Assembly (NCBI GenBank): GCA_903926465.1
Contig: CAIYJE010000098.1
Location: forward strand, 1 to 64,000
Direction: 5' to 3'
Source of the DNA: an uncultured Planctomycetales bacterium
GTDB lineage: Bacteria; Planctomycetota; Planctomycetia; Isosphaerales; Isosphaeraceae
DNA length: 64,000 bases
Both the position numbers and the translations under genes were made by a program. The notes beneath the pieces were generated by a model. It had not been told where the DNA came from. It saw nothing but the letters and a program-made list of their open reading frames with translations, and searched no databases. Positions 52,830 through 62,164 of this stretch are shown here, one piece after another. Position 1 is the first letter of the stretch, and the number at the start of each line of letters is the position of its first letter.

Positions 52830-54122
52830 ATGAACAAACCTCGGTCCTCACGCCGTACGTTCCTGATGAACTCGGCGGCCACGGTTACCGCCACCTCTGC
52901 GCTGGCCACGCTTGACATTTCACAAAATGCCTACGCCGGCGGCAGCGACCTGATTCGCATCGGACTGGTAGGCTGTGGCGGACGTGGCACCGGAGCCGCC
53001 GAACAGGCACTCACGGCCGACTCCAACGTCAAGCTCGTGGCCATGGCCGACGTCTTTGCCGACCAGATTGAGTCTAGCCTTTCAACCCTCAAGGGATCGA
53101 CGGTCGGTCCACGTGTTGACGTGGCAGACTCTCACAAGTTCACCGGGTTCGATGGCTACAAAGCCGTGATCGACGCCGTGGACCTGGTGTTGCTGACCAC
53201 CCCACCTGGGTTCCGCTCCATCCACTTCGCGCACGCTGTGGAAAAAGGGAAGCACACCTTCGTTGAGAAGCCCATGGCCGTAGATGGCCCCGGCCTTCGC
53301 AGCTTCCTGACAACCGCCAAGCTCAGCAAGGAAAAAGGGCTGTCCGCGGTCAACGGCTTCTGCTGGCGTTACCACATTCCTCGCCGAGAAACCATGAAGC
53401 AAGTCTTCGATGGTGCCATTGGCAACATTGTGGCCATTGAAACCACCTACAACTCTGGTGGTGTTTGGGAACCACGTCGGACCCGCGACGAGTGCAAGAG
53501 CGAAATGGAATACCAGCTCCGCAACTGGTACTACCACGACTGGTTGAGCGGCGACCACATTGTGGAACAGGCTGTGCACGGCATTGACACCATGGGCTGG
53601 GCCATGGGTGACAAGCTCCCAGAGAAGTGCTGGGCGGTGGGCGGCCGGCAAGCCCGGACCGACGCCAAGTACGGCAACATCTGGGACCACTTCTCCGTGG
53701 TCTATGAATATCCCAACAATGTTCGCGGCTACCACCATTGCCGCCACTGGCCCAATACCCCACCCCAGGTAAAAGATTTCGTTCTGGGCTCAAACGGTAC
53801 GGCCGACGTTTTCGGGAACCGGATTGAAGGTGCCAACAAATGGCGTTACCGGAACACCGAAAATCAAGAATTCAACATGTATCAGAAAGAACATGATGAG
53901 ATGTTTGCCGCCATTCGTGCCGGCAAGCCAATCAATAACGCAGAGCAGGGCGGCCTGAGCACGCTGCTGGCCATCATGGGCCGGATGGCCGCCTACACCG
54001 GCCAGACCATTACCCCCGAAATGGCCTTGCAGTCTGAAGAAGCCCTGGTACCAGCCACCTTCGCCTGGGGCGATGCCCCCAAGCGGCCCGTTCCTGTTCC
54101 CGGCGTTACCAAGTTCATCTGA
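52830..54122 (+). CDS. Tat-exported Gfo/Idh/MocA family oxidoreductase
   Basis: 430 residues. The Tat signal is SRRTFLMNSAATVTATSALA, followed by a Rossmann domain (IRIGLVGCGGRGTGAAEQ), the EKP motif in VEKPMAVDGPG and the catalytic/C-terminal domain (WYYHDWLSGDHIVEQAVHGI). Such exported members are abundant in planctomycetes and are thought to oxidise sugars with tightly bound NAD(P), carried folded through Tat. A strong terminator follows, so it is probably monocistronic. Confidence 0.93.
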   Translation: MNKPRSSRRTFLMNSAATVTATSALATLDISQNAYAGGSDLIRIGLVGCGGRGTGAAEQALTADSNVKLVAMADVFADQIESSLSTLKGSTVGPRVDVADSHKFTGFDGYKAVIDAVDLVLLTTPPGFRSIHFAHAVEKGKHTFVEKPMAVDGPGLRSFLTTAKLSKEKGLSAVNGFCWRYHIPRRETMKQVFDGAIGNIVAIETTYNSGGVWEPRRTRDECKSEMEYQLRNWYYHDWLSGDHIVEQAVHGIDTMGWAMGDKLPEKCWAVGGRQARTDAKYGNIWDHFSVVYEYPNNVRGYHHCRHWPNTPPQVKDFVLGSNGTADVFGNRIEGANKWRYRNTENQEFNMYQKEHDEMFAAIRAGKPINNAEQGGLSTLLAIMGRMAAYTGQTITPEMALQSEEALVPATFAWGDAPKRPVPVPGVTKFI

Positions 54123-54177
54123 TCGGGTCGCGGAATCCAAGCGGATCCCGCCATCGGCCTGAGCTCTCGTAGCCTTC

Positions 54178-54227
54178 TCCGCTCGACAAGGGACAGCATC
54201 TGCCCCTTGCCGAGCGGTTTTTTTTTT
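54178..54227 (+). terminator. Rho-independent terminator
   Basis: Stem CCGCTCGACAAGGG / CCCCTTGCCGAGCGG, one mismatch, followed by a run of T residues. It ends the Gfo/Idh/MocA transcript. Confidence 0.92.
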
Positions 54228-54312
54228 GAAAAGATCGCTCTCTACCGGTTTACCTCTCTCTCAGCAAAGTCTTCAGTTTTCAGGCGGAACAAAACCGCAA
54301 GGAGTGTGATCG

Positions 54313-55728
54313 ATGGTGCGCTGGAGCTGCCTGGCAGTCCTCTCGATAGCGTCGATCTTGCCGCCTGCCGCCATGGCTCAGGCTGAACCAGGATGGGTCG
54401 ATCTGCTCGCAGAGAAAGACCTTGCAAATTGGATCTTGCCGCATGGGCAATGGCAGTTTGTCTCGGGAGTATCACTTCGCCAAGGTGATGCCACCCTGCT
54501 CACCGCAACGGAACCTGCCGGCCCCATCCTTTACAACGGACCCGCCGGGCGCACCCCCAACCTGCTCTCCAAGGAACAGTTCGGAGACGTTGAACTGCAC
54601 ACGGAGTTCTTGATCCCCAAAGGATCCAACTCCGGAATCAAGTTCCTTGGCGTCTATGAAGTTCAGATCTTCGATAGCTTTGAGGCCAAAACCCTCTCGG
54701 CCAGCGGCTGTGGCGGCGTCTACCCTCGCGCGGAACTCGTTCCCTATCACCATATTGACGAAGGCTACCCACCCCTGGTCAACGCCTCGCTGGCGCCTGG
54801 AACCTGGCAAACCCTCGACATTGTCTTTCGGGCCCCAAGATTCGATGCCCAGGGCCGGAAGATCGCCAACGTCAAATTTGAATCGGTGGTGCTCAACGGC
54901 AAAACCATTCACTCTCAGCTCGAAGTTCCGTTCCCCACCGGCCACGCCTGGCGCGGGCCGGAACAAGCCGAAGGGCAGATCCTGCTTCAGGGAGATCACG
55001 GCCCGGTAGCCTTCCGGAACCTCAAAATCAAACGCCTGGCTCCACCAGTGCCAGCCACCCAGACTCCCTCGGAAATTAACAAGCAATTTGTAGACCCCAG
55101 CCTGGACCCAAGCGCATTTGTGGCCAGGTTTGAGACCGAGAGCCGGGAAATCTTCACGAAACGTGATGCAATTGCCGCGCTGGTGCAGGCGCAAGCGGGT
55201 GAGTCGATCGCGGATGTGGGCGCGGGCACCGGACTGTTCACTCGCCTCTTTGCCACCCAGGTTGGTGCGGCCGGCAACGTTTACGCGATTGATATTGCCA
55301 CGCCATTCTTGTTCCACATCGCCGAGAACGCCAAGAAAGACAAGCAATCTCAGATCAAAACCGTCATCGGTCGTTCAGACTCAATTGTGATGCCGAATGA
55401 GTCTTTGGATGCCGTGTTCCTGTGCGACACCTACCATCACGTGGAAGCGCCTGCAAAATTCCTGGCGTCCATCCATCGCGCCCTCAAGCCAAACGGGCGC
55501 CTGATCCTGGTGGAATTCGACCGGCAGGAAGGGAAAAGCAGTGAGTTTATCCTGAAGCATATCCGGGCCGACCAGGCCACCTTCAAACGAGAAATTGAAC
55601 AGGCTGGTTTCCGCCCCGAGGCCCCCGCTTCCACCCTACCACTCCAAGAAAACTTTGTGGCCACGTTCCGCAAGACAGACGCCCCCCGCGATCATTCCCA
55701 ACCCGCGGAAAGCGAACGGGCACGATGA
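54313..55728 (+). CDS. Exported fusion: DUF1080 (glycosidase-like) plus SAM methyltransferase
   Basis: 471 residues with a signal peptide (LAVLSIASILPPAAMAQAEP). Residues 27-240 are a DUF1080/3-keto-disaccharide hydrolase-like beta-sandwich (GDVELHTEFLIPKGSNSGIK, WQTLDIVFRAPRFDAQG, GQILLQGDHGPVAFRNLKIK). Residues 265-455 are a class I methyltransferase with motif I DVGAGTGLF (301-309), AIDIA at strand 2, DAVFLCDTYHHVEAP at motif II and PNGRLILVEFDRQE at motif III. A methyltransferase needs SAM, which is not known outside the cytoplasm, so the signal peptide is puzzling. The stop overlaps the APC permease start (ATGA). The fusion is in one uninterrupted frame. Confidence 0.85.
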   Translation: MVRWSCLAVLSIASILPPAAMAQAEPGWVDLLAEKDLANWILPHGQWQFVSGVSLRQGDATLLTATEPAGPILYNGPAGRTPNLLSKEQFGDVELHTEFLIPKGSNSGIKFLGVYEVQIFDSFEAKTLSASGCGGVYPRAELVPYHHIDEGYPPLVNASLAPGTWQTLDIVFRAPRFDAQGRKIANVKFESVVLNGKTIHSQLEVPFPTGHAWRGPEQAEGQILLQGDHGPVAFRNLKIKRLAPPVPATQTPSEINKQFVDPSLDPSAFVARFETESREIFTKRDAIAALVQAQAGESIADVGAGTGLFTRLFATQVGAAGNVYAIDIATPFLFHIAENAKKDKQSQIKTVIGRSDSIVMPNESLDAVFLCDTYHHVEAPAKFLASIHRALKPNGRLILVEFDRQEGKSSEFILKHIRADQATFKREIEQAGFRPEAPASTLPLQENFVATFRKTDAPRDHSQPAESERAR

Positions 55729-57188
55729 CAAGCCGCCCGGTAGCCGTTTCAGACCAGCCGGTTCCTGAACCGCCACACCCAGACCACCGGACCTTTGGCC
55801 TGGGCACTGCCACGCTGGTGGTGGTGGCCAGCATGGTTGGCTCTGGCGTGCTCACAACGTCTGGCCTGACGGTCTACTTCGTCGGCAGCAATCAGCTCAT
55901 GCTCTGGCTATGGCTGGCGGGCGGCGTGCTTGCCATCTGTGGCGCATTGACCATTGCGGAACTGGCCTCCAGCCTTCCCGAATCGGGCGGCGATTATGTT
56001 TTCTTGCGCGAGGCTTACGGCCCGCTGGCCGCCTTCCTCTCTGGCTGGGTTTCATTTCTGATTGGTTTTGGGGGCCCAATTGCGGTCTCAGCCTCGGCCT
56101 CGGCCCGCTATTTCATTGAGCCCTGGAAACTGGCGGAGCCAACCAGGAGCCTGGTCCAGCATGGAATTGGCACGGTTGCCATTCTCTTGCTGGCGCTGGT
56201 GCACGCGTCTGGACGTAAACAAGGGGCCTACGTCCAGGTGGGAACCACCCTCATTAAATGGACCGTGCTGCTGCTGTTGACGGTCTTCGGCCTGGTTGCC
56301 GGATGGGGGAACTGGGCCAACCTGCAAGATCGGCCGCCGCTGGACGTAAACCGATGGACGGCAATGCTCTATTCGCTCGTTTATGTTTCTTATGCCTACA
56401 CGGGCTGGAATGGTGCCGGCTACATTGCCGGCGAGGTCAAACAGCCGCAACGCCTGATCCCAGCTTCGATTCTGCTGGGAACCGGGGCCGTGATGCTGCT
56501 CTATCTGGGCCTGAACCTGGCTTACGCTCTGGCGCTCTCGGCCGATGACGTACGGCAGCTCGTGGAAGTTCCAGGACAGCCCGTGGACCCCAACCGGGTG
56601 GCACCGATCGCGCAGATTGTTGCCGATCGGCTGTTTGGATCGACCTGGAGCACGGTGCTATCAACCGCAATTGGGCTCACGCTTTTGGCGTCCGTGAGTG
56701 CATTTGTACTCACGGGTCCGCGAGTGGCGTTTGCCATGGCCCGCGCTGGGCAATTTCCGGCATTTGCGGGAAAACTCTCGGCCCAGGGCACACCCAGCAA
56801 CGCCACCTGGCTTCAGGCCGGCTGGGCGATCCTCTTGCTCTGGTCGGGCACGCTTGAGAGCCTGCTCAGTTACTCAAGCGTGGGCCTTGCCCTGATCTCG
56901 CTTCTCACAATCAGTTCCGTCTTCGTCCTGCGCCGGAGCAGACCTGAACTCCACCGGCCATTCCGAACACCGGGGTACCCCTTGGTACCGGCCATCTATT
57001 TGCTTGGAACAGGGCTACTGACAGCCGCCGCATTTGTGCGGAGCCCGCTGGAATCCAGCCTTGCCCTGGGCTCGATTATGATTGGCATCCCTTGCTACTA
57101 CGGCCTGGTTAAACGGGGGCCGACCAGGCCGGCCCCAGACGCGGTAAACCAGCTCGGCAGCGCCGATCAATCTACCGCCACGCACTGA
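55725..57188 (+). CDS. APC superfamily amino acid permease
   Basis: 487 residues with about 12 membrane helices. Helix 1 has the unwound substrate motif VVASMVGSGVLTTSGL, and YVSYAYTGWNGAGYIAGEVK is the APC helix 6 region. It is translationally coupled to the DUF1080-methyltransferase fusion. Likely imports or exchanges amino acids; specificity unknown. The end overlaps the convergent hydrolase gene by 22 bases. Confidence 0.9.
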   Translation: MTSRPVAVSDQPVPEPPHPDHRTFGLGTATLVVVASMVGSGVLTTSGLTVYFVGSNQLMLWLWLAGGVLAICGALTIAELASSLPESGGDYVFLREAYGPLAAFLSGWVSFLIGFGGPIAVSASASARYFIEPWKLAEPTRSLVQHGIGTVAILLLALVHASGRKQGAYVQVGTTLIKWTVLLLLTVFGLVAGWGNWANLQDRPPLDVNRWTAMLYSLVYVSYAYTGWNGAGYIAGEVKQPQRLIPASILLGTGAVMLLYLGLNLAYALALSADDVRQLVEVPGQPVDPNRVAPIAQIVADRLFGSTWSTVLSTAIGLTLLASVSAFVLTGPRVAFAMARAGQFPAFAGKLSAQGTPSNATWLQAGWAILLLWSGTLESLLSYSSVGLALISLLTISSVFVLRRSRPELHRPFRTPGYPLVPAIYLLGTGLLTAAAFVRSPLESSLALGSIMIGIPCYYGLVKRGPTRPAPDAVNQLGSADQSTATH

Positions 57189-57856
57189 CCAGGCTCCAGC
57201 ACCACGGGCCGAGCGGTGGTTTCGGCCTTCACCCGTGAGGCCCAAGCCTGAGCATCCTGGGCAATGAGGTCGAACGTGCCGTAATGGATGGGCATCACGG
57301 TCTTGGGCTGGAGCAACTTCACAGCCTTGATCGAATCATCTGGGCCCATGGTGAAGTTGTCGCCAATGGGGAGAATGGCCAGATCGATGCCATCTTCACC
57401 AATGAACTTCATATCGCCGAAAAGCCCCGTATCACCGGCGTCATAAATCCGTAGCCCATCCTTGAGGAACAGGTGTAAGCCTGCGGGGTTACCGCCATAA
57501 GAACCGTCTGGCAACGCTGACCCGTGAATGGCCTGGGTCAGCTTGAGTTTGCCGAACGGGAACAGGTGGCTACCGCCAATGGACATGGGGTGGGCCTTGG
57601 CAACCCCTTGGTTCATGAGCCAGGTGACAATTTCGTAGTTGGAAACCACGGTTGCACCCGTTCGGAGCGCAATGGCGATGGTGTCTCCCAGATGGTCTGA
57701 ATGGCCGTGGGTGACAAGAATGAAGTCGGCCGCCACGGCATCGGCCGTGGTGGTTGCCATGGGATTCCCGGTCAGAAACGGATCGATCAGAATGCGAACC
57801 CCATCGGTCTCCAGCAACAAGCAAGAATGGCCCAGCCAGGTCAGTTTCGTGGACAT
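57167..57856 (-). CDS. UPF0173-type metallo-beta-lactamase-fold hydrolase
   Basis: 229 residues: STKLTWLGHSCLLLETDG, THGHSDHLGD (HxHxDH), the metal-bridging Asp in IYDAGDTGLFGDM and MPIHYGTFDL for the last His. This is the YtkL/UPF0173 group of cytosolic metal-dependent hydrolases of unknown substrate. The start at 57856 (MSTKLTW) gives the family length; nine extra codons upstream are possible. Confidence 0.92.
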   Translation of the reverse strand: MSTKLTWLGHSCLLLETDGVRILIDPFLTGNPMATTTADAVAADFILVTHGHSDHLGDTIAIALRTGATVVSNYEIVTWLMNQGVAKAHPMSIGGSHLFPFGKLKLTQAIHGSALPDGSYGGNPAGLHLFLKDGLRIYDAGDTGLFGDMKFIGEDGIDLAILPIGDNFTMGPDDSIKAVKLLQPKTVMPIHYGTFDLIAQDAQAWASRVKAETTARPVVLEPGQCVAVD

Positions 57857-58094
57857 TGAATTAACTCTCCCAAACCCGCTCAATCGAGCAATTTTTCCGG
57901 TATTGGACCCTGGATTTTATGACCATACCGAGCGGCGGCCCACTCGACCAGCACTCTCTCGCCCAGCCCCTCCGGCCGCGCGATCTGCGCAGCCTGCAAA
58001 ACCGCTGTATTGCAGAGAATCCCGACCCGGAACCAGACAGATGTTCGCGTTCGGCTTGACAGATCCTGGCAATAACCCATAATTAATCCTGCAA

Positions 58095-58168
58095 GGGCGA
58101 TTAGCTCAGTTGGCTAGAGTACCAGCATGACACGCTGGGGGTCACAGGTTCGAGCCCTGTATCGCCCA
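58095..58168 (+). tRNA. tRNA-Val (anticodon GAC)
   Basis: Full cloverleaf: acceptor GGGCGAT/ATCGCCC with discriminator A, D arm with TTAGCTCAGTTGGCTAGAG, anticodon stem CCAGC/GCTGG with loop ATGACAC (anticodon GAC), T arm ACAGGTTCGAGCCCTGT. The CCA end is not encoded. Confidence 0.97.
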
Positions 58169-58230
58169 TTTTGAAAAGCCTTGTCGTTAGCCGCTAAGGC
58201 TGTCACGTCAAGCAAAAGTTAAGCGATCTG

Positions 58231-58277
58231 AAAAGCTCATGAAACCGGTACGATTCCGGTTTCATGAGCTTTTTTTA
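58231..58277 (+). terminator. Rho-independent terminator after tRNA-Val
   Basis: Perfect stem AAAGCTCATGAAACCGG / CCGGTTTCATGAGCTTT with a T-tract of seven, 63 bases past the tRNA. Confidence 0.93.
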
Positions 58278-58769
58278 TTGACTACGTTTATAACGAAGTG
58301 TTCAATTCCAGCATTCCTCCGGTCATATACCGGTTATGTAAAATTGTTGGCAGGATGAATCATCAATATCAGTCTCTTCTTGCGAGTGGCCTACAACGGT
58401 TGGATTCGGCTGAGTGGCTAATATTTTCCACCAGCTCCCTGAAGCGAACAGGCTATGATTCGCCGCTTTTTTCGAATGAGCGAGCGAATACTCTCTCCAG
58501 AATTGCGAATCCCTTGTAATGGAGAAAACAAAGCCTGTTCTCGATACAGGGTTGTGAACAGTCATCATCAATCGCGTGACAATCTCACAAAGACGGCTCA
58601 TCATCTAGAGTCCAGAGACCAGGACCGATTTTTTCAGGTATCCTTGATTTTCCACAGAGAATCGCCAGCCAGAGCAAGGTTGAGTCGGACCAGACGTCCT
58701 GCCAGTTTGTGAATTGAACCGATCGAACTAATGCCCGACCGTCCAGACCTGTCTCCGAGGACTGAAATC
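58278..58769. other. 492-bp spacer without recognised feature
   Basis: Relatively AT-rich. No gene, repeat or RNA structure I can support. Contains the promoter for the beta-helix gene; a GAGGA site lies 9 bases before ATG 58770. Confidence 0.45.
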
Positions 58770-61757
58770 ATGCCTGCAACTTTCAAGCTGACATCGGCCA
58801 CGGTCATGGGTGACGGACTCATCCTTCGGATGCAATACGAGGCTGGGGTGGCTGTTGGCCAGCTTCCCCTGAATCGGTTGACAGCCACCGGCCTCCCAGA
58901 TTACCTGCCCGGACTCAATCAGGGGCTGGTGGTCACGGTAAATGAGGCCCCTGCGGAAGTGATCGGCCTGCAGTCTGAAGATTACAACATGCCGCTCCCC
59001 TGGCTGGTGCCACAAGCCGGGCAGGGGGGCCAGCCGGCCGATGGCACCTACTTCTTCCTGCTGGCCATTCAAGACTCGGCCGGTAACGAAGTTCTTGTTG
59101 GCCCAGCAATTCTGGGGTACATGGCCGACGCCGCCGAACAGGGTACGTTTATCGGCACCAACCAGTTGGTGAAATTCTCGTGGCGCAAACCGGTGCCACG
59201 CGGGGGTAAGCTTAACATTTACGCCTGCAAGAAGCTGCCGCTCTACGGGAACCTGAAACGGATCGCCTCGATTCCCTCAGAAGACCTGACCAGCCCAACA
59301 ACCTTCACCCTTGGAGCATTTGACGGAGATTACGCCACGTTTGAGCCGAAGTCGGTCACCTGGACCGTCACATGCAAGCTCAACACGCCCGTGGTCATGG
59401 GAGCGCCCGCCAAGGTCAATGCTCCCGCAGCATTGATCGTTGACGAACGAGGCAACACCACGGCGGCAGCTACAGACTTTGAAGCAGTCAACAACTCGGT
59501 TGTGGGCACCAACGGCTTTCTGGCCACCAAAGAAAACCCCACCGCCACCAGCGACACCTTCAAGTTCAAACGTACCGTTCATGTTAGCTCCAGCAAAGGT
59601 TCAGACTCCAAGGGAAACGGCTCACTGGCCAAACCGTTCAAGTCGGTCGGCCACGCCATGAACCAGACGGCAAGCGGATCTAACGTCTGCTTCCGTTTCC
59701 TCCGTGGCGATATCTGGCCGGCCGATGTCTGGACCCGCGCGTACTGGGGCTCGGGGGTTAGCACCCCAAGCCTGTTTGAGAGTTACTGGAACCCCAAGTA
59801 TGGGGAAGACCCAGGCATTAGACCAATCATGAGCGTTGGCGACCCGTACTACGGCATGCCGAGCAAGAATCTGGATGCCTCAGCCGTCATCTTTCAGAAC
59901 GCCAATGATTCCACCCGATCAACCGTGGGGAATGGCGATAGGCCGTATCTCTACTTCCGAGGAATTGCATTCCGGGCAGATCCAGACTACCCGAACCCTC
60001 AAACTGTCTGGCCGGCCGTCACAGCCGAAGATTTTGTGGTGCTCAGTGACTGCGAGTTTCAGAACATGGTGCTGATGGGAACCTATGGCGCGCCCCAGTT
60101 CAATGCCCCCGTGGGCTGCATGTTCCATCGCACCACGGTCCACTCTGTGCATGGCTCACCCCTGAACACACATGCGGATAAGGGCTCGGCCGGCACAACA
60201 TTCGTGTTTCCCGATCGGTTTATCAACCCTTGGGCAGGCTATGCCTCGATGGGTGCCAACCTGATCGTTGCTGGCCAGGAATATATCCGGCTATTCAACA
60301 TGAGTACCCGCTGGAAAATCGGCGGCTGGAAGGTCACCGTCAGCGAAGGCCGAAACCACGAAACCAAGGTCTTGACCAAGCATGACGACGGGAGCGGCTC
60401 CAAGTGGGCCGTAGACTCACCTTTCACCGGCACCTATTCCCGAGAAGGCTGCTCGATCTCTTTGGATCCCACAGATCAAAGATTCAAGATCCTTGCCGGC
60501 AAAGGGGCCAGCGACAAGACCTACTCCATTAGCAAGTACAACGCGGCAAAACGAACGGCCACGGTTTCGCCGGCTCTGCCCGAGGTTGACTTCACCAGCA
60601 AAATTGCATTCCTGCCGCTGGGCGCCTGGGATCTGGGCGGCCATATCCAAGGCTTCTACGCCTCCCATTGCGGAGACTGGCTCTTCTCCCAGAGTACGTT
60701 TGACAAGAACGGCTGGAACTGGCACGACGACACCTCGACCTACAACGACATTTATAATCACAACATCTATCTTTCTGGCATGTGCAGAGACGTGGTTACG
60801 CATAGCTGCTACTTACTGCGTGCAAACTCGCTAGGCCTTCAGCAGCGAGGCGGCGGCGTCACCGCGTACAATGTGTTCGCAGAGAATACACACGGATCTA
60901 ACATGCTGGGCGGCGGTACGGTTTACAAGAATTTGTACACGAACCAAGGGCTGCTTAACTTCTCTCTCTCCACGGCACCGTCTCATTTGCCAATTTCAAT
61001 CTATGATTCCAACATCGTATTGAAATCACACGGTTGGACAGAAGCCCGCGTGGCGAATAACACCTTCACGGGGATGTGCGGAATCAATATTTACGAGATT
61101 GCTTACGCACACAGCCATGTGGCGTTACGGCACAACACCTATGTGGATGCAGGTTCCATGAACCTGGGCAACAGGCTGCCCGTGCCGGGCAAACTCAAAA
61201 TGCAGTACAACCTGATTGTGAACCGACCGAAGACCGGGGTCGACTACAAAGGCTCTCCCTTGCAATCCTTGGTCCTTTCACCGTTAATTCCAAACTGGCA
61301 AAACAACGGAATTGCCACGGTCGCTCCCAATCTGGCGAACCAGGTGGATATTGACTATAACGCCTACCTGATCTCCGCCCAGCCCTCTGCGTTCGCCTGG
61401 CCAGATATCACCACACGCAATTTCTCGGATTGGAAAGCGAAAGGGCGTGACAAGAACGGAATTGCGCTGGCCAAGCCACCTGCCTTTGCCGAGGATTCTT
61501 ACTCCCTGGAAAGCTGGGCGAGCGCTAGCGGCATGGGCAACAGTTTCGAGTCTTTTTGGCAGGAACTTCGAGAACGCCAGGAAGGAGTCTGGGAGCCACA
61601 CCATGACGCTGCCAATTGCTATCAAGCGTTTGCCGCAGCTTATACACCAACGCCAGCCAGCGTGCCAAAAATCAATGACAGCAAGACAGGATTCTATGGG
61701 GCTTCCGACAATCGGGCGGCCAAGGATACCTCTCGGGCCAAGCCTGGTAAGAAGTAG
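58770..61757 (+). CDS. Large right-handed beta-helix protein
   Basis: 995 residues from ATG 58770 (MPATFKLTSATVMGDG); a start 13 codons earlier is possible. No signal peptide or membrane helix. Residues 1-240 look like two beta-sandwich/Ig-like domains. From about 265 the pattern VHVSSSKGSDSKGNGSLAKP is the classical opening of pectate-lyase/PbH1 beta-helix domains. Asn-rich turns follow (NNTFTGMCGINIYE, LRHNTYVDAGSMNL, SQSTFDKNGWNWHDDTSTYN). Such folds bind or cut polysaccharides, or act as tailspike-like adhesins. Monocistronic by spacing. Lack of a signal peptide leaves its location open. Confidence 0.78.
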   Translation: MPATFKLTSATVMGDGLILRMQYEAGVAVGQLPLNRLTATGLPDYLPGLNQGLVVTVNEAPAEVIGLQSEDYNMPLPWLVPQAGQGGQPADGTYFFLLAIQDSAGNEVLVGPAILGYMADAAEQGTFIGTNQLVKFSWRKPVPRGGKLNIYACKKLPLYGNLKRIASIPSEDLTSPTTFTLGAFDGDYATFEPKSVTWTVTCKLNTPVVMGAPAKVNAPAALIVDERGNTTAAATDFEAVNNSVVGTNGFLATKENPTATSDTFKFKRTVHVSSSKGSDSKGNGSLAKPFKSVGHAMNQTASGSNVCFRFLRGDIWPADVWTRAYWGSGVSTPSLFESYWNPKYGEDPGIRPIMSVGDPYYGMPSKNLDASAVIFQNANDSTRSTVGNGDRPYLYFRGIAFRADPDYPNPQTVWPAVTAEDFVVLSDCEFQNMVLMGTYGAPQFNAPVGCMFHRTTVHSVHGSPLNTHADKGSAGTTFVFPDRFINPWAGYASMGANLIVAGQEYIRLFNMSTRWKIGGWKVTVSEGRNHETKVLTKHDDGSGSKWAVDSPFTGTYSREGCSISLDPTDQRFKILAGKGASDKTYSISKYNAAKRTATVSPALPEVDFTSKIAFLPLGAWDLGGHIQGFYASHCGDWLFSQSTFDKNGWNWHDDTSTYNDIYNHNIYLSGMCRDVVTHSCYLLRANSLGLQQRGGGVTAYNVFAENTHGSNMLGGGTVYKNLYTNQGLLNFSLSTAPSHLPISIYDSNIVLKSHGWTEARVANNTFTGMCGINIYEIAYAHSHVALRHNTYVDAGSMNLGNRLPVPGKLKMQYNLIVNRPKTGVDYKGSPLQSLVLSPLIPNWQNNGIATVAPNLANQVDIDYNAYLISAQPSAFAWPDITTRNFSDWKAKGRDKNGIALAKPPAFAEDSYSLESWASASGMGNSFESFWQELRERQEGVWEPHHDAANCYQAFAAAYTPTPASVPKINDSKTGFYGASDNRAAKDTSRAKPGKK

Positions 61758-62164
61758 TCACAGTCAGCATCCCCAGTGAGTTACCAAGGGTGAGCCATGC
61801 CTTTCCGTTCTGTCTCTGGCCTGGCCGAGATAAGGATCGGGCATGGAGCCTGGAAGAGTCTTACCTACGACCAGGATCGCCAGTGGGACCAATCCCAATT
61901 CCACTGCTATGCCGGCATCCTCGACATTTTGTGGATTTTCTGACTCCAGGAGATGTTGCTCCTCGGCTGCAAGGCTTGCATTGTTCATTCCACCGAACAC
62001 TATGGTATTATCCCGGTTGATGGCAAAGGCCGCCATGAATGCCCTGTTCAAGAAAACCTCATGGTCTTCCCAAAAGCGAACGCCCCGCAGCCAATCTGAA
62101 GTGCAAGGCGAGTTCCGGCGATCCGTTTCCGCAGATCGATCAACGAAGTGAGGAGTTTGAGAAG
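61758..62164. other. 407-bp spacer without recognised feature
   Basis: Open frames here lack ribosome sites and protein-like composition. I see nothing else supportable. Confidence 0.4.
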
